Positions 7,245 to 15,139 are shown, numbered from the stretch's first letter. The stretch is 16,692 nucleotides of DNA from an uncultured Flavihumibacter sp. (GCA_946481605.1 CAMLPA010000019.1:1-16692), one strand, 5' to 3'. The notes: a model not told the origin generated them from the letters alone. Made by a program: numbers and translations.

Positions 7245-7624
7245 TTCACGCTAAGACGCAAAGGAGCCAAGACGCAAAGGGCTGCTCTGTTAAGGAGGGC
7301 TGGCTTTATGTACACTATCGCAACATGCACTATATGCCACATCTTCAGAAGGGAAAAAGAAAACATTACCCCCTTTCAAAATAAATCAACCGGAAATTGA
7401 ATAGCGCTCTAACTTTGCGCCTCCGCGTTGCGAGGCACGAAGCAATGCGTGACATAAACCACAAAAAACATAAACCGCTCCAAACACAAACAACGCTTTG
7501 CGTCGTGGTGTCGTTGCGTGAAATAAACCCACAAAAAACGTAACCGGATCAAACACAAACAACGCCTTGCGTCCTTGCTCCCTTGCGTCTTTGCGAGGAA
7601 ATAGACAATGCATCTCAGCGTGAA
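7245..7624. repeat. Repeat element of about 380 bp with inverted ends, MITE-like, non-coding
   Basis: The ends are near-perfect inverted repeats: TTCACGCTAAGA (7245-7256) and TCTCAGCGTGAA (7613-7624), each flanked by a run of A. Inside the left end, AAGACGCAAAGG occurs twice with a 16-base period (7253-7264, 7269-7280). Inside the right end, the reverse-complement form CCTTGCGTC occurs twice with the same period (7565-7573, 7581-7589). The middle holds an imperfect 69-bp tandem repeat. No transposase is present. The 75-codon minus-strand frame across it only translates the repeats and is not a gene. I recall similar GACGCAAAG-type intergenic repeats from other bacterial genomes, but the mobility and role of this one are unproven. 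Confidence 0.55.
7446..7574. repeat. Imperfect tandem duplication, period 69 bp
   Basis: Copy one begins at 7446 (TGCGTGACATAAACC) and copy two at 7515 (TGCGTGAAATAAACCC). Both continue with an A-rich block, then CAAACACAAACAACGC and TTGCGTC. About 60 bases align with roughly ten differences and one small indel. It forms the core of the surrounding inverted-repeat element. Confidence 0.7.
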
Positions 7625-7637
7625 AAAAATATAACTC

Positions 7638-8642
7638 TTACAGGCAATTACACCAATTCCACACTCCTTTCACGATACCAGATATTTTCTCCATATCTCC
7701 CCCTGAAATCTTAAACCTCAACGCACCTGCATTGTCTTTCACCTGTTGAGCGTTCCGCGCGCCGGCCAGCACACAACCAATCGCGGGCTGGTTCATGGTC
7801 CAGTTCAACACAAGCTGCGCCAGCGTTGCATTGTATCCTTCTGCAATGGGACGAAGTTTCGCCAGCATGGCATTTGCACGGTCTATATTTTCGGGTGTAT
7901 AGTATTTGTTACCCTCCCGGCTATCGCCTTCTCCGAAAACGTGATCACGCTTAATCTTTCCTGTGAGTAAACCCCTTTGCAACGGACTGTAGGCGATGAT
8001 GCTGATGTTTTCTTTCAAAGCCTGTGGAACAACTTCTGCTTCAATATCCCGGTTCAGCATACTGTAGGGAACCTGGTTGGATGCGATGCGGTAAGTAGAA
8101 AGCGCTTCGGAAACCAGTGCAGCGTTATAATTACAAACACCGCCGGCACGAATCTTTCCCTGATGCTGCAATGTTTCCAGGGCTTCCATGGTTTCGGCGA
8201 CAGGTGTGGTGCCATCGGGCCAATGAATCTGGAGCAGGTCGATATAATCTGTGCGCAGCCTTTTTAAGCTGGCTTCACATTCTTCGATCACGCGCTTTTT
8301 GGAGGAATACTTATAAATTTTCAGCGGAGCGCCTTCGTTGCTTTTTGTATCGAAGAAATATTCTCCTTCGGCGGTTTCCCAGTTGAGTCCGAATTTAGTA
8401 AGTAGTTCATATTGATCACGCGGTACTCCTTCCAATGCTTTTCCAACCAGTTCCTCACTTCTTCCAAAACCGTAAACTGGCGCGGTATCAATGGTGGTGA
8501 TGCCGTTTTCGAGTGATGCTTTGATGGCTTCAATGGCCTCTTGTTCATCCGCTCCGCCCCACATCCATCCTCCGATGGCCCAGGCGCCGTAAGCGATCGG
8601 GGTAACTTTTACTGCTGATGTGCCCAATGTTCTTCTTTCCAT
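7638..8642 (-). CDS. Aldo/keto reductase family oxidoreductase
   Basis: NAD(P)H-dependent reductase of aldehydes and ketones, cytosolic, (beta/alpha)8 barrel, 334 residues from the chosen start. The catalytic tetrad is visible as Asp52 and Tyr57 (in IDTAPVYGFG), Lys83 (LLTKFG) and His140 (LLQIHWPD). Later motifs IAYSPLQRGLLTGKI and GCVLAGARNAQQV are typical of the bacterial AKR branch with YhdN, IolS and YajO-like enzymes. An in-frame ATG at 8720 exists, but the extra 26 residues are unlike the family and the MERRTLGTS start at 8642 is the normal AKR beginning. The substrate is not evident. The gene is divergent from mgsA with an 83-bp gap, so methylglyoxal or related aldehydes are plausible substrates (inference). 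Confidence 0.93.
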   Translation of the reverse strand: MERRTLGTSAVKVTPIAYGAWAIGGWMWGGADEQEAIEAIKASLENGITTIDTAPVYGFGRSEELVGKALEGVPRDQYELLTKFGLNWETAEGEYFFDTKSNEGAPLKIYKYSSKKRVIEECEASLKRLRTDYIDLLQIHWPDGTTPVAETMEALETLQHQGKIRAGGVCNYNAALVSEALSTYRIASNQVPYSMLNRDIEAEVVPQALKENISIIAYSPLQRGLLTGKIKRDHVFGEGDSREGNKYYTPENIDRANAMLAKLRPIAEGYNATLAQLVLNWTMNQPAIGCVLAGARNAQQVKDNAGALRFKISGGDMEKISGIVKGVWNWCNCL

Positions 8643-8704
8643 AACTTGATATTTGTATCTGCAAATTACAGCAAACCCGCCTTTATGTTCGCCACAGAGT
8701 TCTG

Positions 8705-8712
8705 TATCTTTA
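8705..8712 (+). promoter_or_regulatory. Possible -7 promoter box of mgsA
   Basis: TATCTTTA differs from TAnnTTTG only in the last base and lies 13 bp before the mgsA ATG at 8726, giving a very short leader. No clear -33 TTTG is seen, although TTTA is present at 8682-8685. Confidence 0.3.
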
Positions 8713-8725
8713 GACTTCACAAAAA

Positions 8726-9184
8726 ATGAACATGCAGACGATCAGAACCCTTAACGCACGGAAACGCATCGCCCTCGTGGCCCACGATAATAAAAAGAAG
8801 GACCTCATAGAATGGGCCAAATACAACAAAGCCGCCCTGGCGCGCCACGAATTGTATGCCACTGGTACCACAGGCAAAATGATGGAAGAAGAACTGGACC
8901 GACCTGTGCGTAAACTGATGAGCGGTCCCCTTGGCGGCGACCAGCAAATCGGCTCCATGATCGCACAGGGGGAAGTGGATGTGCTCATCTTCTTCTGGGA
9001 TCCCATGGAGCCTCAGCCCCACGATCCGGATATCAAAGCCTTGTTGCGCCTTGGTGTGGTGTGGAATATCCCTATGGCTTGTGACCGCGCTACGGCCGAT
9101 TTTATGCTCACATCTCCATTGATGCACCAGGAATACAATACGCAGGTGCCGGATTACCAGGCGTATCTTTCAAGGAAAGTCTGA
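8726..9184 (+). CDS. mgsA: Methylglyoxal synthase
   Basis: Converts dihydroxyacetone phosphate to methylglyoxal and phosphate, the first step of the methylglyoxal bypass that relieves sugar-phosphate build-up; cytosolic, usually a homohexamer. The 152-residue length is normal. Conserved positions visible are His20 and Lys24 (VAHDNKKKDL), the phosphate-binding ATGTTG (45-50), SGPLGGDQQIG (66-76) with Asp72 matching the catalytic Asp71 of E. coli, and His99 in DPMEPQPHDPD matching E. coli His98. A second ATG six bases downstream (8732) is an equally possible start. The divergent aldo/keto reductase may handle its toxic product. The serine hydrolase gene starts 49 bp downstream with no terminator in between. 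Confidence 0.97.
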   Translation: MNMQTIRTLNARKRIALVAHDNKKKDLIEWAKYNKAALARHELYATGTTGKMMEEELDRPVRKLMSGPLGGDQQIGSMIAQGEVDVLIFFWDPMEPQPHDPDIKALLRLGVVWNIPMACDRATADFMLTSPLMHQEYNTQVPDYQAYLSRKV

Positions 9185-9204
9185 CCAACAGGGGATTCCC
9201 GGAT

Positions 9205-9212
9205 TATCTTTC
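9205..9212 (+). promoter_or_regulatory. Possible -7 promoter box of the serine hydrolase gene
   Basis: TATCTTTC differs from TAnnTTTG in the last base and lies 21 bp before the ATG at 9234. No good -33 element is visible. The gene may alternatively be read from the mgsA transcript. Confidence 0.25.
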
Positions 9213-9233
9213 CTTCATTTCAAATGAATCGCC

Positions 9234-10640
9234 ATGCGCAGAACGCTTATCCTTATCTGTTCTTTCATCGCCATCAATTGCAAAGCGAATATACCCGACT
9301 CCATTCCCTGGAACCGCCTGGTAGAACAGATGCAACGTTTCCACAACAGGGAAAGCGCCGACTCATTCATGACCCTGCTGAGCCCGAATTTTTTAAAAGC
9401 CGTTCCGCCAGAAAAATTCAGGGAAACACATAAAATGCTGAAGGACCAGCTCGGAGAATGGAAAAACAGCGCCAAAAGATCATCAACTGGTAAAAATGGA
9501 AAGTACCTCGTGGAAACAAGTTCCATGAAACTCATACTGGACCTTTATGTTGATGATTCCGCTAAAATTGAAGGGTATTTTTTCGCACCCTTCAACGGGG
9601 AAAAGAAAAACACCGGAATTAGTGCGGCCAACCCGATGCGTACAAAAGTCGATTCGCTTGCCGATAAACAATTGAGGGAATACCTTTCGATCCCCGGTAC
9701 AAAAGGCGTTAGCGTAGCGTTCATTGATGGCGACCAAACCAGCTTTTACAACTATAGTGATGCGGCCGAACCAATGCCTGATAGTCTGACAATTTATGAA
9801 ATCGGTTCTATCACCAAAACGTTCACGGCCAATATGCTGGCGCAACTGGTATTGGAGGGGAAGATGAAGTTGAATGATCCGATCAACAAATACCTTCCGG
9901 ATTCAGTAAAGCCGCAGGTTTTTAAAGATACGGCCATCACGGTTGTATCCTTAAGCAATCATAGTTCCGGATACCCGGAAGTGCCGCCAACACTGGCGTT
10001 GACACCCGGCTTCAATATGCAGGATCCATTTGCGCATTTTTCGAAAGCAATGCTCATGCATTTCCTGAACCATTTTAAGCCCTACCGCAGCGCCGGAACT
10101 AAGTTCCAGTATTCCAACCTGGCAGTGGGTTTATTGGGGAACCTTATCGAAAATGTTGCGGGAGCGCCTTATGAGCAACTCTTACAAAAGATGATTACTG
10201 GTCCTTTAAAGATGACCTATACCACCATTACCATTGACGAAAAAACGAAGTCCCGCCTGGCTTCCGGCCATAACGATGCCGGGAACATTACCCAGCCCTG
10301 GAACTTGGCCGCATTCCAGGCTGCGGGCGCCATCCGCTCCAATACGGTGGACCTTGTTAAATATACCCGGGCACAATGGGACGAAAAAGCTCCTGGCTTT
10401 GCGGCCATAAAACTTACGCACCAACAAACAGCATCCGATCCGGCCATTGGACTGGGCTGGTTCCTGCTGAAAAAAGAAGGCTCAGATGAACTGATCACCC
10501 ACAACGGCAAAACGGGCGGATTCGGCTCCTATCTCATTTTAAATCCGGCAAAAAAGAAAGCATTCATTTTTCTGTTCAACAGCACCGCCGGTTCCTCCCA
10601 GGGGAAATGGATGCAACCGCTTATTGATGTTATTCGCTGA
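9234..10640 (+). CDS. Exported serine hydrolase, class C beta-lactamase / D-alanyl-D-alanine carboxypeptidase fold
   Basis: 468 residues. The N-terminus (RRTLILICSFIAINCKA) looks like a cleavable signal peptide, so the protein is likely periplasmic or secreted. Residues about 25-130 form a small accessory domain whose segment LLSPNFLKAVPPEKFRE resembles DUF3887-type N-terminal domains sometimes fused to hydrolases (tentative). The rest is a penicillin-binding-protein-like domain with SxxK as Ser192-Ile-Thr-Lys195 (nucleophile and base), the YxN motif Tyr293-Ser-Asn295, and HNGKTGG starting at His423 in place of KTG. Such enzymes act on beta-lactams, D-amino-acid peptides or esters; the substrate cannot be told from sequence, and it should not be read as a resistance gene. 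It lies 49 bp behind mgsA, and a functional link is not evident. Confidence 0.92.
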   Translation: MRRTLILICSFIAINCKANIPDSIPWNRLVEQMQRFHNRESADSFMTLLSPNFLKAVPPEKFRETHKMLKDQLGEWKNSAKRSSTGKNGKYLVETSSMKLILDLYVDDSAKIEGYFFAPFNGEKKNTGISAANPMRTKVDSLADKQLREYLSIPGTKGVSVAFIDGDQTSFYNYSDAAEPMPDSLTIYEIGSITKTFTANMLAQLVLEGKMKLNDPINKYLPDSVKPQVFKDTAITVVSLSNHSSGYPEVPPTLALTPGFNMQDPFAHFSKAMLMHFLNHFKPYRSAGTKFQYSNLAVGLLGNLIENVAGAPYEQLLQKMITGPLKMTYTTITIDEKTKSRLASGHNDAGNITQPWNLAAFQAAGAIRSNTVDLVKYTRAQWDEKAPGFAAIKLTHQQTASDPAIGLGWFLLKKEGSDELITHNGKTGGFGSYLILNPAKKKAFIFLFNSTAGSSQGKWMQPLIDVIR

Positions 10641-10659
10641 CCGCAAGATTAACACGACA

Positions 10660-10693
10660 TTGCCGCCCCAACTTTCAAAATGCCCTATATTTG
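10660..10693 (+). promoter_or_regulatory. Promoter of the DUF2480 gene (-7 TATATTTG)
   Basis: TATATTTG at 10686-10693 matches the -7 consensus exactly. TTG at 10660-10662 could be the -33 element with a 23-bp spacer, at the long end of the range. The box overlaps the upstream in-frame TTG (10691), so translation must begin at the ATG at 10712. Confidence 0.6.
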
Positions 10694-10711
10694 TATATCG
10701 AAATAAAGAAC

Positions 10712-11233
10712 ATGAGTGAAGTATTTGTAAATAAAGTGGCCGAAAGTGGTATCCTCACCCTTGACCTGGAACAGTATCTTCCCAAAGAAGAAATCGCGGT
10801 ATTCGACATCAAGGGGTATCTTTTTATGGAACTGATCCTGAAAGAGAAAGATTTCCGTGCCGCGCTCCAATCGCTCGACTGGAGCGTTTACGAAGGAAAA
10901 AACGTGGCGGTGACCTGTTCTGCCGATGCGATTATTCCCGTTTGGGCCTATATGCTGATTACGGTGTACCTGCAGCCGGTTGCGAAGGAGGTGTTTTTTG
11001 GTACCGAAGAAGAAATGAAAAAAACGCTCCTGTTGCGTAATATAGCTGAGTTGTCAGCAGATGATTTCACCGACAAACGTGTGGTGGTGAAAGGCTGCGG
11101 CGACGTGGAGATTGGTCCTTTCGCCTACCTGGAAGCCACAAAGAAATTACGTCCGGTGGCTAAAAGTATCATGTATGGAGAACCGTGCAGCACCGTTCCT
11201 ATTTTTAAAAAGAAACCCGGAGGGGCCGTTTAA
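10712..11233 (+). CDS. DUF2480 family protein
   Basis: A 173-residue cytosolic protein of a family that I know as conserved in Bacteroidota and of unknown function. Recognisable stretches are NKVAESGILTLDLE near the N-terminus, ILKEKDFRAAL, VAVTCSADAIIPVWAYML in the middle, VVVKGCGDVEIGPFAY, and the closing AKSIMYGEPCSTVPIFKK. Cys residues in CSAD, KGCG and EPCS are candidates for functional sites, but this is only an observation. A longer in-frame start at TTG 10691 is rejected because it lies inside the promoter box. The TAA stop shares the palindrome TTAA with the stop of the convergent corA gene. Recognition is from memory of the family pattern, with no database match available. Confidence 0.85.
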   Translation: MSEVFVNKVAESGILTLDLEQYLPKEEIAVFDIKGYLFMELILKEKDFRAALQSLDWSVYEGKNVAVTCSADAIIPVWAYMLITVYLQPVAKEVFFGTEEEMKKTLLLRNIAELSADDFTDKRVVVKGCGDVEIGPFAYLEATKKLRPVAKSIMYGEPCSTVPIFKKKPGGAV

Positions 11234-12324
11234 AACCAGCCTCTCTTTTTAAATATCCACAACATCCATATCGGCACCAACACCATCAGACTCATCGCGA
11301 TGTAAAAACCGTTCTGGTGGTGGAGGTAAGGTATCCGGTCAAAATTCATCCCAAAGATACCTCCGATTACAGTAGCCGGGGCCATCAGACAGGTTACGAT
11401 GGCCATTACTTTCATCACCTCGTTCATTTTCAGGTTCACATTGCTCACGTAAAGGTCCTGGAGGTTCATCATCACATCCCGGTAGTTCTCTGCGAGATCG
11501 TTGGCCTGTAGAATATGGTCGTAAATATCTTTGAAGTATTTCGTGGTGCGTTCGGCGAGTAAGTCGCTTTCGCTTCTTACAAAACCATGGATCAGTTCTC
11601 TTACTGGCGCGATATTACGTTTCAGAACAATGAGTTCCTTCCGGAGCCGGTTGATGCGTGCCAGGCTCTTCGTATTGCTGTTCCGGATCACCTCTTCTTC
11701 GATCATTTCAATTTTATCGCCCAGTTTTTCCATGACCAGGAAATAATTATCCACGATCAGGTCCAGCATGGTGTAACAGATATAATCGGCGCCTGCGTTC
11801 CTGATTTTACTGGAGGGGATTTTCAGCCTTTCGCGCAACGGATCGAACACATCCCGCGAAGGATCTTCCTGGAAGGAGATCACGAAATGTTTGCCCAGTG
11901 CGATGCTGATCTGCTCCTGCTCTACGGTGCCTGCCGTTTCATTGAAATAAAGCATGTTCAGCAAACAGAAAAGCACATCATCAATTTCATCCATTTTCGG
12001 CCGCTGACCCAGGCTTAGTATATCTTCTTCCAACAGCGGGTGCACGCGGAACTCCTGGCAAACCCTTGCTATATCTCCTTTCCGGATGCCATCAATATTG
12101 ATCCAGTGCACGTGCTTTCCATTGTGTGCAAAGCGGACACATTCGTTGATATCGGTAAAAAGGTGTTCTTTGAATTCATGCGCATTGAATTCATAAACAG
12201 AAATCCGCACTTCGGGCGCATCGATCCGTGTGGTGGGCTGAACGGGATTTACGTTCAGGATTTCCCTTGTGCGCCTCGTATTAAAAATGGGAAGAACAAG
12301 GTTGATATAATCAGTGTACCGCAT
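11230..12324 (-). CDS. corA: CorA-type magnesium/cobalt transporter
   Basis: Homopentameric Mg2+ (also Co2+ or Ni2+) channel of the inner membrane. The 364-residue protein has a large N-terminal cytosolic funnel domain, including the conserved HPLLEEDILSLGQRPK segment at 95-110, a long stalk helix (about 190-300), and two C-terminal membrane segments (about 304-323 and 341-357). The signature GMN is at 325-327 between them. The periplasmic loop after GMN (FDRIPYLHHQNG) is short and usual for the family. It lies 38 bp after kdsB in the same direction, probably in one transcript with kdsB and the hydroxylase gene. Its last bases overlap the stop codon of the DUF2480 gene. Mg2+ versus Co2+ preference cannot be decided from sequence. 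Confidence 0.95.
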   Translation of the reverse strand: MRYTDYINLVLPIFNTRRTREILNVNPVQPTTRIDAPEVRISVYEFNAHEFKEHLFTDINECVRFAHNGKHVHWINIDGIRKGDIARVCQEFRVHPLLEEDILSLGQRPKMDEIDDVLFCLLNMLYFNETAGTVEQEQISIALGKHFVISFQEDPSRDVFDPLRERLKIPSSKIRNAGADYICYTMLDLIVDNYFLVMEKLGDKIEMIEEEVIRNSNTKSLARINRLRKELIVLKRNIAPVRELIHGFVRSESDLLAERTTKYFKDIYDHILQANDLAENYRDVMMNLQDLYVSNVNLKMNEVMKVMAIVTCLMAPATVIGGIFGMNFDRIPYLHHQNGFYIAMSLMVLVPIWMLWIFKKRGWF

Positions 12325-12362
12325 GAGATAAAGTTAAGGAATACAAGCTGCCGCGCGTTTGG

Positions 12363-13088
12363 TCAGATCATTTCTCTCGCTTTTTCGAGGTCTTGTGGTG
12401 TATCTATATTGATGCCCATTTTTTCCACCACCACCATTTTGAGCTGGATGCCGTGTTCCAGGTAACGGAGACATTCGATTTTTTCTGCCTCTTCGAGCGG
12501 GGTCATGGGCCAGGACGTGAACTTCATAAGGGCAGTTTTCCTGAAAGCGTACACGCCTTTGTGTTGGTAATGGGTGATCGTAATATCGTTGTTGCGCGGA
12601 AAAGGGATAACACTGCGTGAAAAAAGCAGCGAGTTGTTGTGCTGGTCCACCACCACTTTTACGTTGTTGGGGTTTTGTATTCTTTCGGGATCATCCATCA
12701 CTTCCATCATGGAAGCGACCTGCACATTCTGCCCCTCTTCTCCCTGGAAGGCGTTCAGCAAACGGGCGAGCGCGTCCTTGTTCACGAAGGGTTCATCGCC
12801 CTGCACGTTCAGTACAATTTCCACGTCCATATCGGCCACGGCTTCTGCTATGCGGTCGCTGCCACTTTCGTGTTCACGGATGCTCCGGCGTACATTTCCG
12901 CCGTTCGCGCTGATCTCTTCAAAAATGATATCGCTGTCGGTTACCACCCAAACCTCATCGAACAGTCCGGTGGCTACCGTATTATCATAGGTATGCCGGA
13001 TGATGGTTTTATCACCCAGTGTTTGCATCAGTTTGGCGGGAAATCGTGTGGCGGCATAACGCGCCGGGATCATGGCGATGGTTTTCAT
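12363..13088 (-). CDS. kdsB: 3-deoxy-manno-octulosonate cytidylyltransferase (CMP-Kdo synthetase)
   Basis: Activates Kdo with CTP to CMP-Kdo, the donor used to attach Kdo to lipid A in LPS synthesis; cytosolic. 241 residues, the usual size. Visible signatures are the nucleotide-binding IPARYAATRFPAKL (7-20), EHESGSDRIAEA (72-83), NVQGDEPF (94-101), the YQHKGVYAF block, and the C-terminal GINIDTPQDLEKAR. Its presence implies an LPS with Kdo, so a Gram-negative cell. The other Kdo genes (kdsA, kdsC, waaA) are not in the window. It starts 17 bp downstream of the sterol-desaturase-family gene and is followed by corA after 38 bp, a likely three-gene transcript. Confidence 0.97.
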   Translation of the reverse strand: MKTIAMIPARYAATRFPAKLMQTLGDKTIIRHTYDNTVATGLFDEVWVVTDSDIIFEEISANGGNVRRSIREHESGSDRIAEAVADMDVEIVLNVQGDEPFVNKDALARLLNAFQGEEGQNVQVASMMEVMDDPERIQNPNNVKVVVDQHNNSLLFSRSVIPFPRNNDITITHYQHKGVYAFRKTALMKFTSWPMTPLEEAEKIECLRYLEHGIQLKMVVVEKMGINIDTPQDLEKAREMI

Positions 13089-13105
13089 GCCGTAAAAATA
13101 ATGAA

Positions 13106-13924
13106 CTACTGCTTCCGGAATGGCGCTTTCATTAATCCTGAAAAGTTTTCATCTTCCTCATTCGGGTAATACCGGTCCAGGCCATACCTGATGTTAGAAG
13201 GATGAAGCCGTAAGAAGGTGCCGAGCAGCCGGTCCCAGATCGCGAAAACCGCCCCGTAATTAGAGTCGGTATAAGGTTGTTTCCAATGGTGGTGCACCTT
13301 GTGCATATTGGGAGAAACAAAAATGAAGCTGAGGACGCGATCCAGTTTTCCAGGCAAACTGATATTGGCGTGGGTGAACTGTGTGGCCAGCACAAGAAAG
13401 GTCTGGTAAATCATCACCGCATACATGGGCGCTCCCGACACCACAACGCCCGCGAGGAAAAAAACGCCGCGAAAAACGCTTTCCACTGGGTGGTGACGCA
13501 AGCCGGTGGTTACGTCCACATTGTTGTCTGCGTGATGGATCACATGAAACCGCCACATCCACGGCACCTTGTGTTCCGTAACGTGAACGAGCCATCCGCC
13601 GAAAAAATCGAGGGTAAGCGCAGCGATCAGAATAGTGAGCCAGACAGGTGTTTGGAGCCAATGAACAATACCAAAGTTTTCCGCGGAACAGAAGTCACTC
13701 AGCATAACGATAAGTATCGCGAAACCGGTGTGCAATACAAGGTGCATCACGGTAAAAGAGAAGTTTACGGCAGCGTGCCGCCATTTTGTTTTCCGGTATT
13801 GCAGCCGCAGCAGTGGTATTGCCCCTTCTATCAGCCACAAGAGCAACATGCCGCTCACAAGGAACAACATGCGTTCCATGGGGCGTTGCTCCAGTGTCTG
13901 GAAATATTCGATGAAGGTGTTCAT
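13106..13924 (-). CDS. Sterol desaturase / fatty acid hydroxylase family membrane protein
   Basis: A 272-residue integral membrane di-iron oxygenase-like protein. The eight-histidine pattern of the family is present: HVTEH (114-118), HVIHH (127-131), HH (144-145) and HKVHHH (208-213), interleaved with hydrophobic segments near 20-40, 58-78, 92-112 and 152-182. Members hydroxylate or desaturate sterols, carotenoids, sphingolipids or fatty acids; the substrate here is unknown and the organism need not make sterols. It leads the probable operon with kdsB and corA, so a role in envelope lipid modification is attractive but inferred. No clear TAnnTTTG box is visible upstream; the 80-bp gap to dnaN is largely taken up by the dnaN terminator. 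Confidence 0.92.
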   Translation of the reverse strand: MNTFIEYFQTLEQRPMERMLFLVSGMLLLWLIEGAIPLLRLQYRKTKWRHAAVNFSFTVMHLVLHTGFAILIVMLSDFCSAENFGIVHWLQTPVWLTILIAALTLDFFGGWLVHVTEHKVPWMWRFHVIHHADNNVDVTTGLRHHPVESVFRGVFFLAGVVVSGAPMYAVMIYQTFLVLATQFTHANISLPGKLDRVLSFIFVSPNMHKVHHHWKQPYTDSNYGAVFAIWDRLLGTFLRLHPSNIRYGLDRYYPNEEDENFSGLMKAPFRKQ

Positions 13925-13950
13925 GGCAGGAATCGTATCCGGTAATTTAC

Positions 13951-13983
13951 AAAAAAAAGAGGTTCCGTTGCCGGAACCCCTTT
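13951..13983 (-). terminator. Rho-independent terminator of dnaN
   Basis: Stem GGTTCCG (13961-13967), loop TTGC, CGGAACC (13972-13978), extended by AAAG/CTTT with one mismatch. Read on the minus strand it ends in a run of eight T (complement of A 13951-13958), placing it just after the dnaN stop. It lies directly upstream of the hydroxylase gene and would insulate that operon from dnaN. Confidence 0.85.
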
Positions 13984-14004
13984 ACAGTTGGATTGGGTTG
14001 ACAT

Positions 14005-15120
14005 TTAATTGTTCAGCATCAACGGCATTACCAGCATCAGCAATTCGGTATTTTCCGCGTTTTCAGCGGGTTTGATGATCCCGGCTTTGGTGGGAGTGGA
14101 AAGTTCCATCACCACTTCCTGGGTATCAGCGGCATTCAGCATTTCAATCAGGAATCGCGCGTTAAAGGCGATCTGGAGGTCTTCTCCATCGTACTGGCAG
14201 TGCATTCTTTCATTTCCTTCAAAAGAGAAATCCACATCCTGTGCAGCCAGTTGGAGTTCGTTCCCGCTGATGGTAAGGGCTACCTGGTTGGTGCTTTTGT
14301 TACTGAAAACACTCACGCGGCGCAGGGCGCTCTGGAAGTCGGATTTCAGCACCATCAGTTTGTAGGGGTTATCAGCAGGGATCACCACTTTGTAGTCGGG
14401 GAAACGTGCATCGATCAGGCGACACACCATTTGTGTGGAGCCATGCACCACGAAAAGGTGGTTGCTGTTATAAGAAACCGTGATCTCATCGGCGTTGTCC
14501 GGCAATGCGGCCTTCAGCAGGTTGAGCGGCTTCTTCGGAACGATGAACGAGTCAGCTTTTGGCGTAACAACATCCGTTCTTTTATAACGAACAAGGCGGT
14601 GCGCGTCGGTGGCAACGAATTGCAGACCGGTTTTATCCAGTTCGAAGAAAACACCGGTCATTGCGGGGCGAAGGTCGTCCGTGCTCACCGCGAAAAGTGT
14701 TTTATTGATGGCAGTTACCAAACCGGTACTTGTCATGGTGAAAGAGGTAGTATCATCAGCTACCGGCTCTTTCGGGAAATTATCCGGATTTTCCCCCATT
14801 ACCTTGTATTTACCGTTGTCGCTGGTAATTTCAACGGAATAATTCTTATCGATGGTGAAAGTGAGGGGCTGATCGGGAATATTTTTAAGCGAATCCATCA
14901 GGATCTTGGCAGGGATACAGATGCGTCCTGATTCACGGGCCTCGATCTCCAGGCTGATGCGCATTACCGTTTCCAGATCGGTGGCCACCACGTTCAGTTT
15001 GTTCTTATCCACCTCGAAAAGAAAGTCTTCCAGGATGGGCAATACCGTATTTGCGTTGATAACGCCGCTGATCTGTTGTAAATGTTTCAGTAAAGCCGAA
15101 GATGAAACGATGAACTTCAT
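14005..15120 (-). CDS. dnaN: DNA polymerase III beta subunit (sliding clamp)
   Basis: Ring-shaped homodimeric clamp that tethers the replicative polymerase to DNA. 371 residues, normal length, three clamp domains of about 120 residues each. Visible signatures are the N-terminal MKFIVSSSALLKHLQQISGV, the DLETVM block, a central FVATDAHRLVRYK stretch (family pattern ATDGHRLA), and the C-terminal LMLVMPLMLNN that contributes to the peptide-binding pocket. dnaA, recF and gyrB, often its neighbours in other phyla, are not here; it is divergent from recA across a 267-bp regulatory gap and ends in a terminator, so it is probably a single-gene unit. It lies about 9-10 kb from the candidate origin. 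Confidence 0.97.
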   Translation of the reverse strand: MKFIVSSSALLKHLQQISGVINANTVLPILEDFLFEVDKNKLNVVATDLETVMRISLEIEARESGRICIPAKILMDSLKNIPDQPLTFTIDKNYSVEITSDNGKYKVMGENPDNFPKEPVADDTTSFTMTSTGLVTAINKTLFAVSTDDLRPAMTGVFFELDKTGLQFVATDAHRLVRYKRTDVVTPKADSFIVPKKPLNLLKAALPDNADEITVSYNSNHLFVVHGSTQMVCRLIDARFPDYKVVIPADNPYKLMVLKSDFQSALRRVSVFSNKSTNQVALTISGNELQLAAQDVDFSFEGNERMHCQYDGEDLQIAFNARFLIEMLNAADTQEVVMELSTPTKAGIIKPAENAENTELLMLVMPLMLNN

Positions 15121-15139
15121 GGGTTTAAAACTTTAGGAG

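Noticed and set aside
7386..7613. 75-codon minus-strand frame in the repeat region
   Set aside because: Its residues mirror the 69-bp tandem repeat (ALFVF and GL-HA blocks twice), it has no start context or promoter, and it lies wholly inside the inverted-ended element.
8643..8720. 26-residue N-terminal extension of the aldo/keto reductase
   Set aside because: The extension is not AKR-like and would leave only 5 bp between the divergent reductase and mgsA starts; MERRTLGTS at 8642 is the normal family start.
9234..10640. Serine hydrolase as an antibiotic-resistance beta-lactamase
   Set aside because: The SxxK/YxN/HNG set is shared by many peptidases and esterases of this fold, and the accessory N-terminal domain and housekeeping context give no sign of a resistance role.
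12329..12336. TAACTTTA on the minus strand just before corA as a promoter
   Set aside because: It ends about 4 bp before the corA ATG, so transcription would start inside the coding region; read-through from kdsB is more likely.
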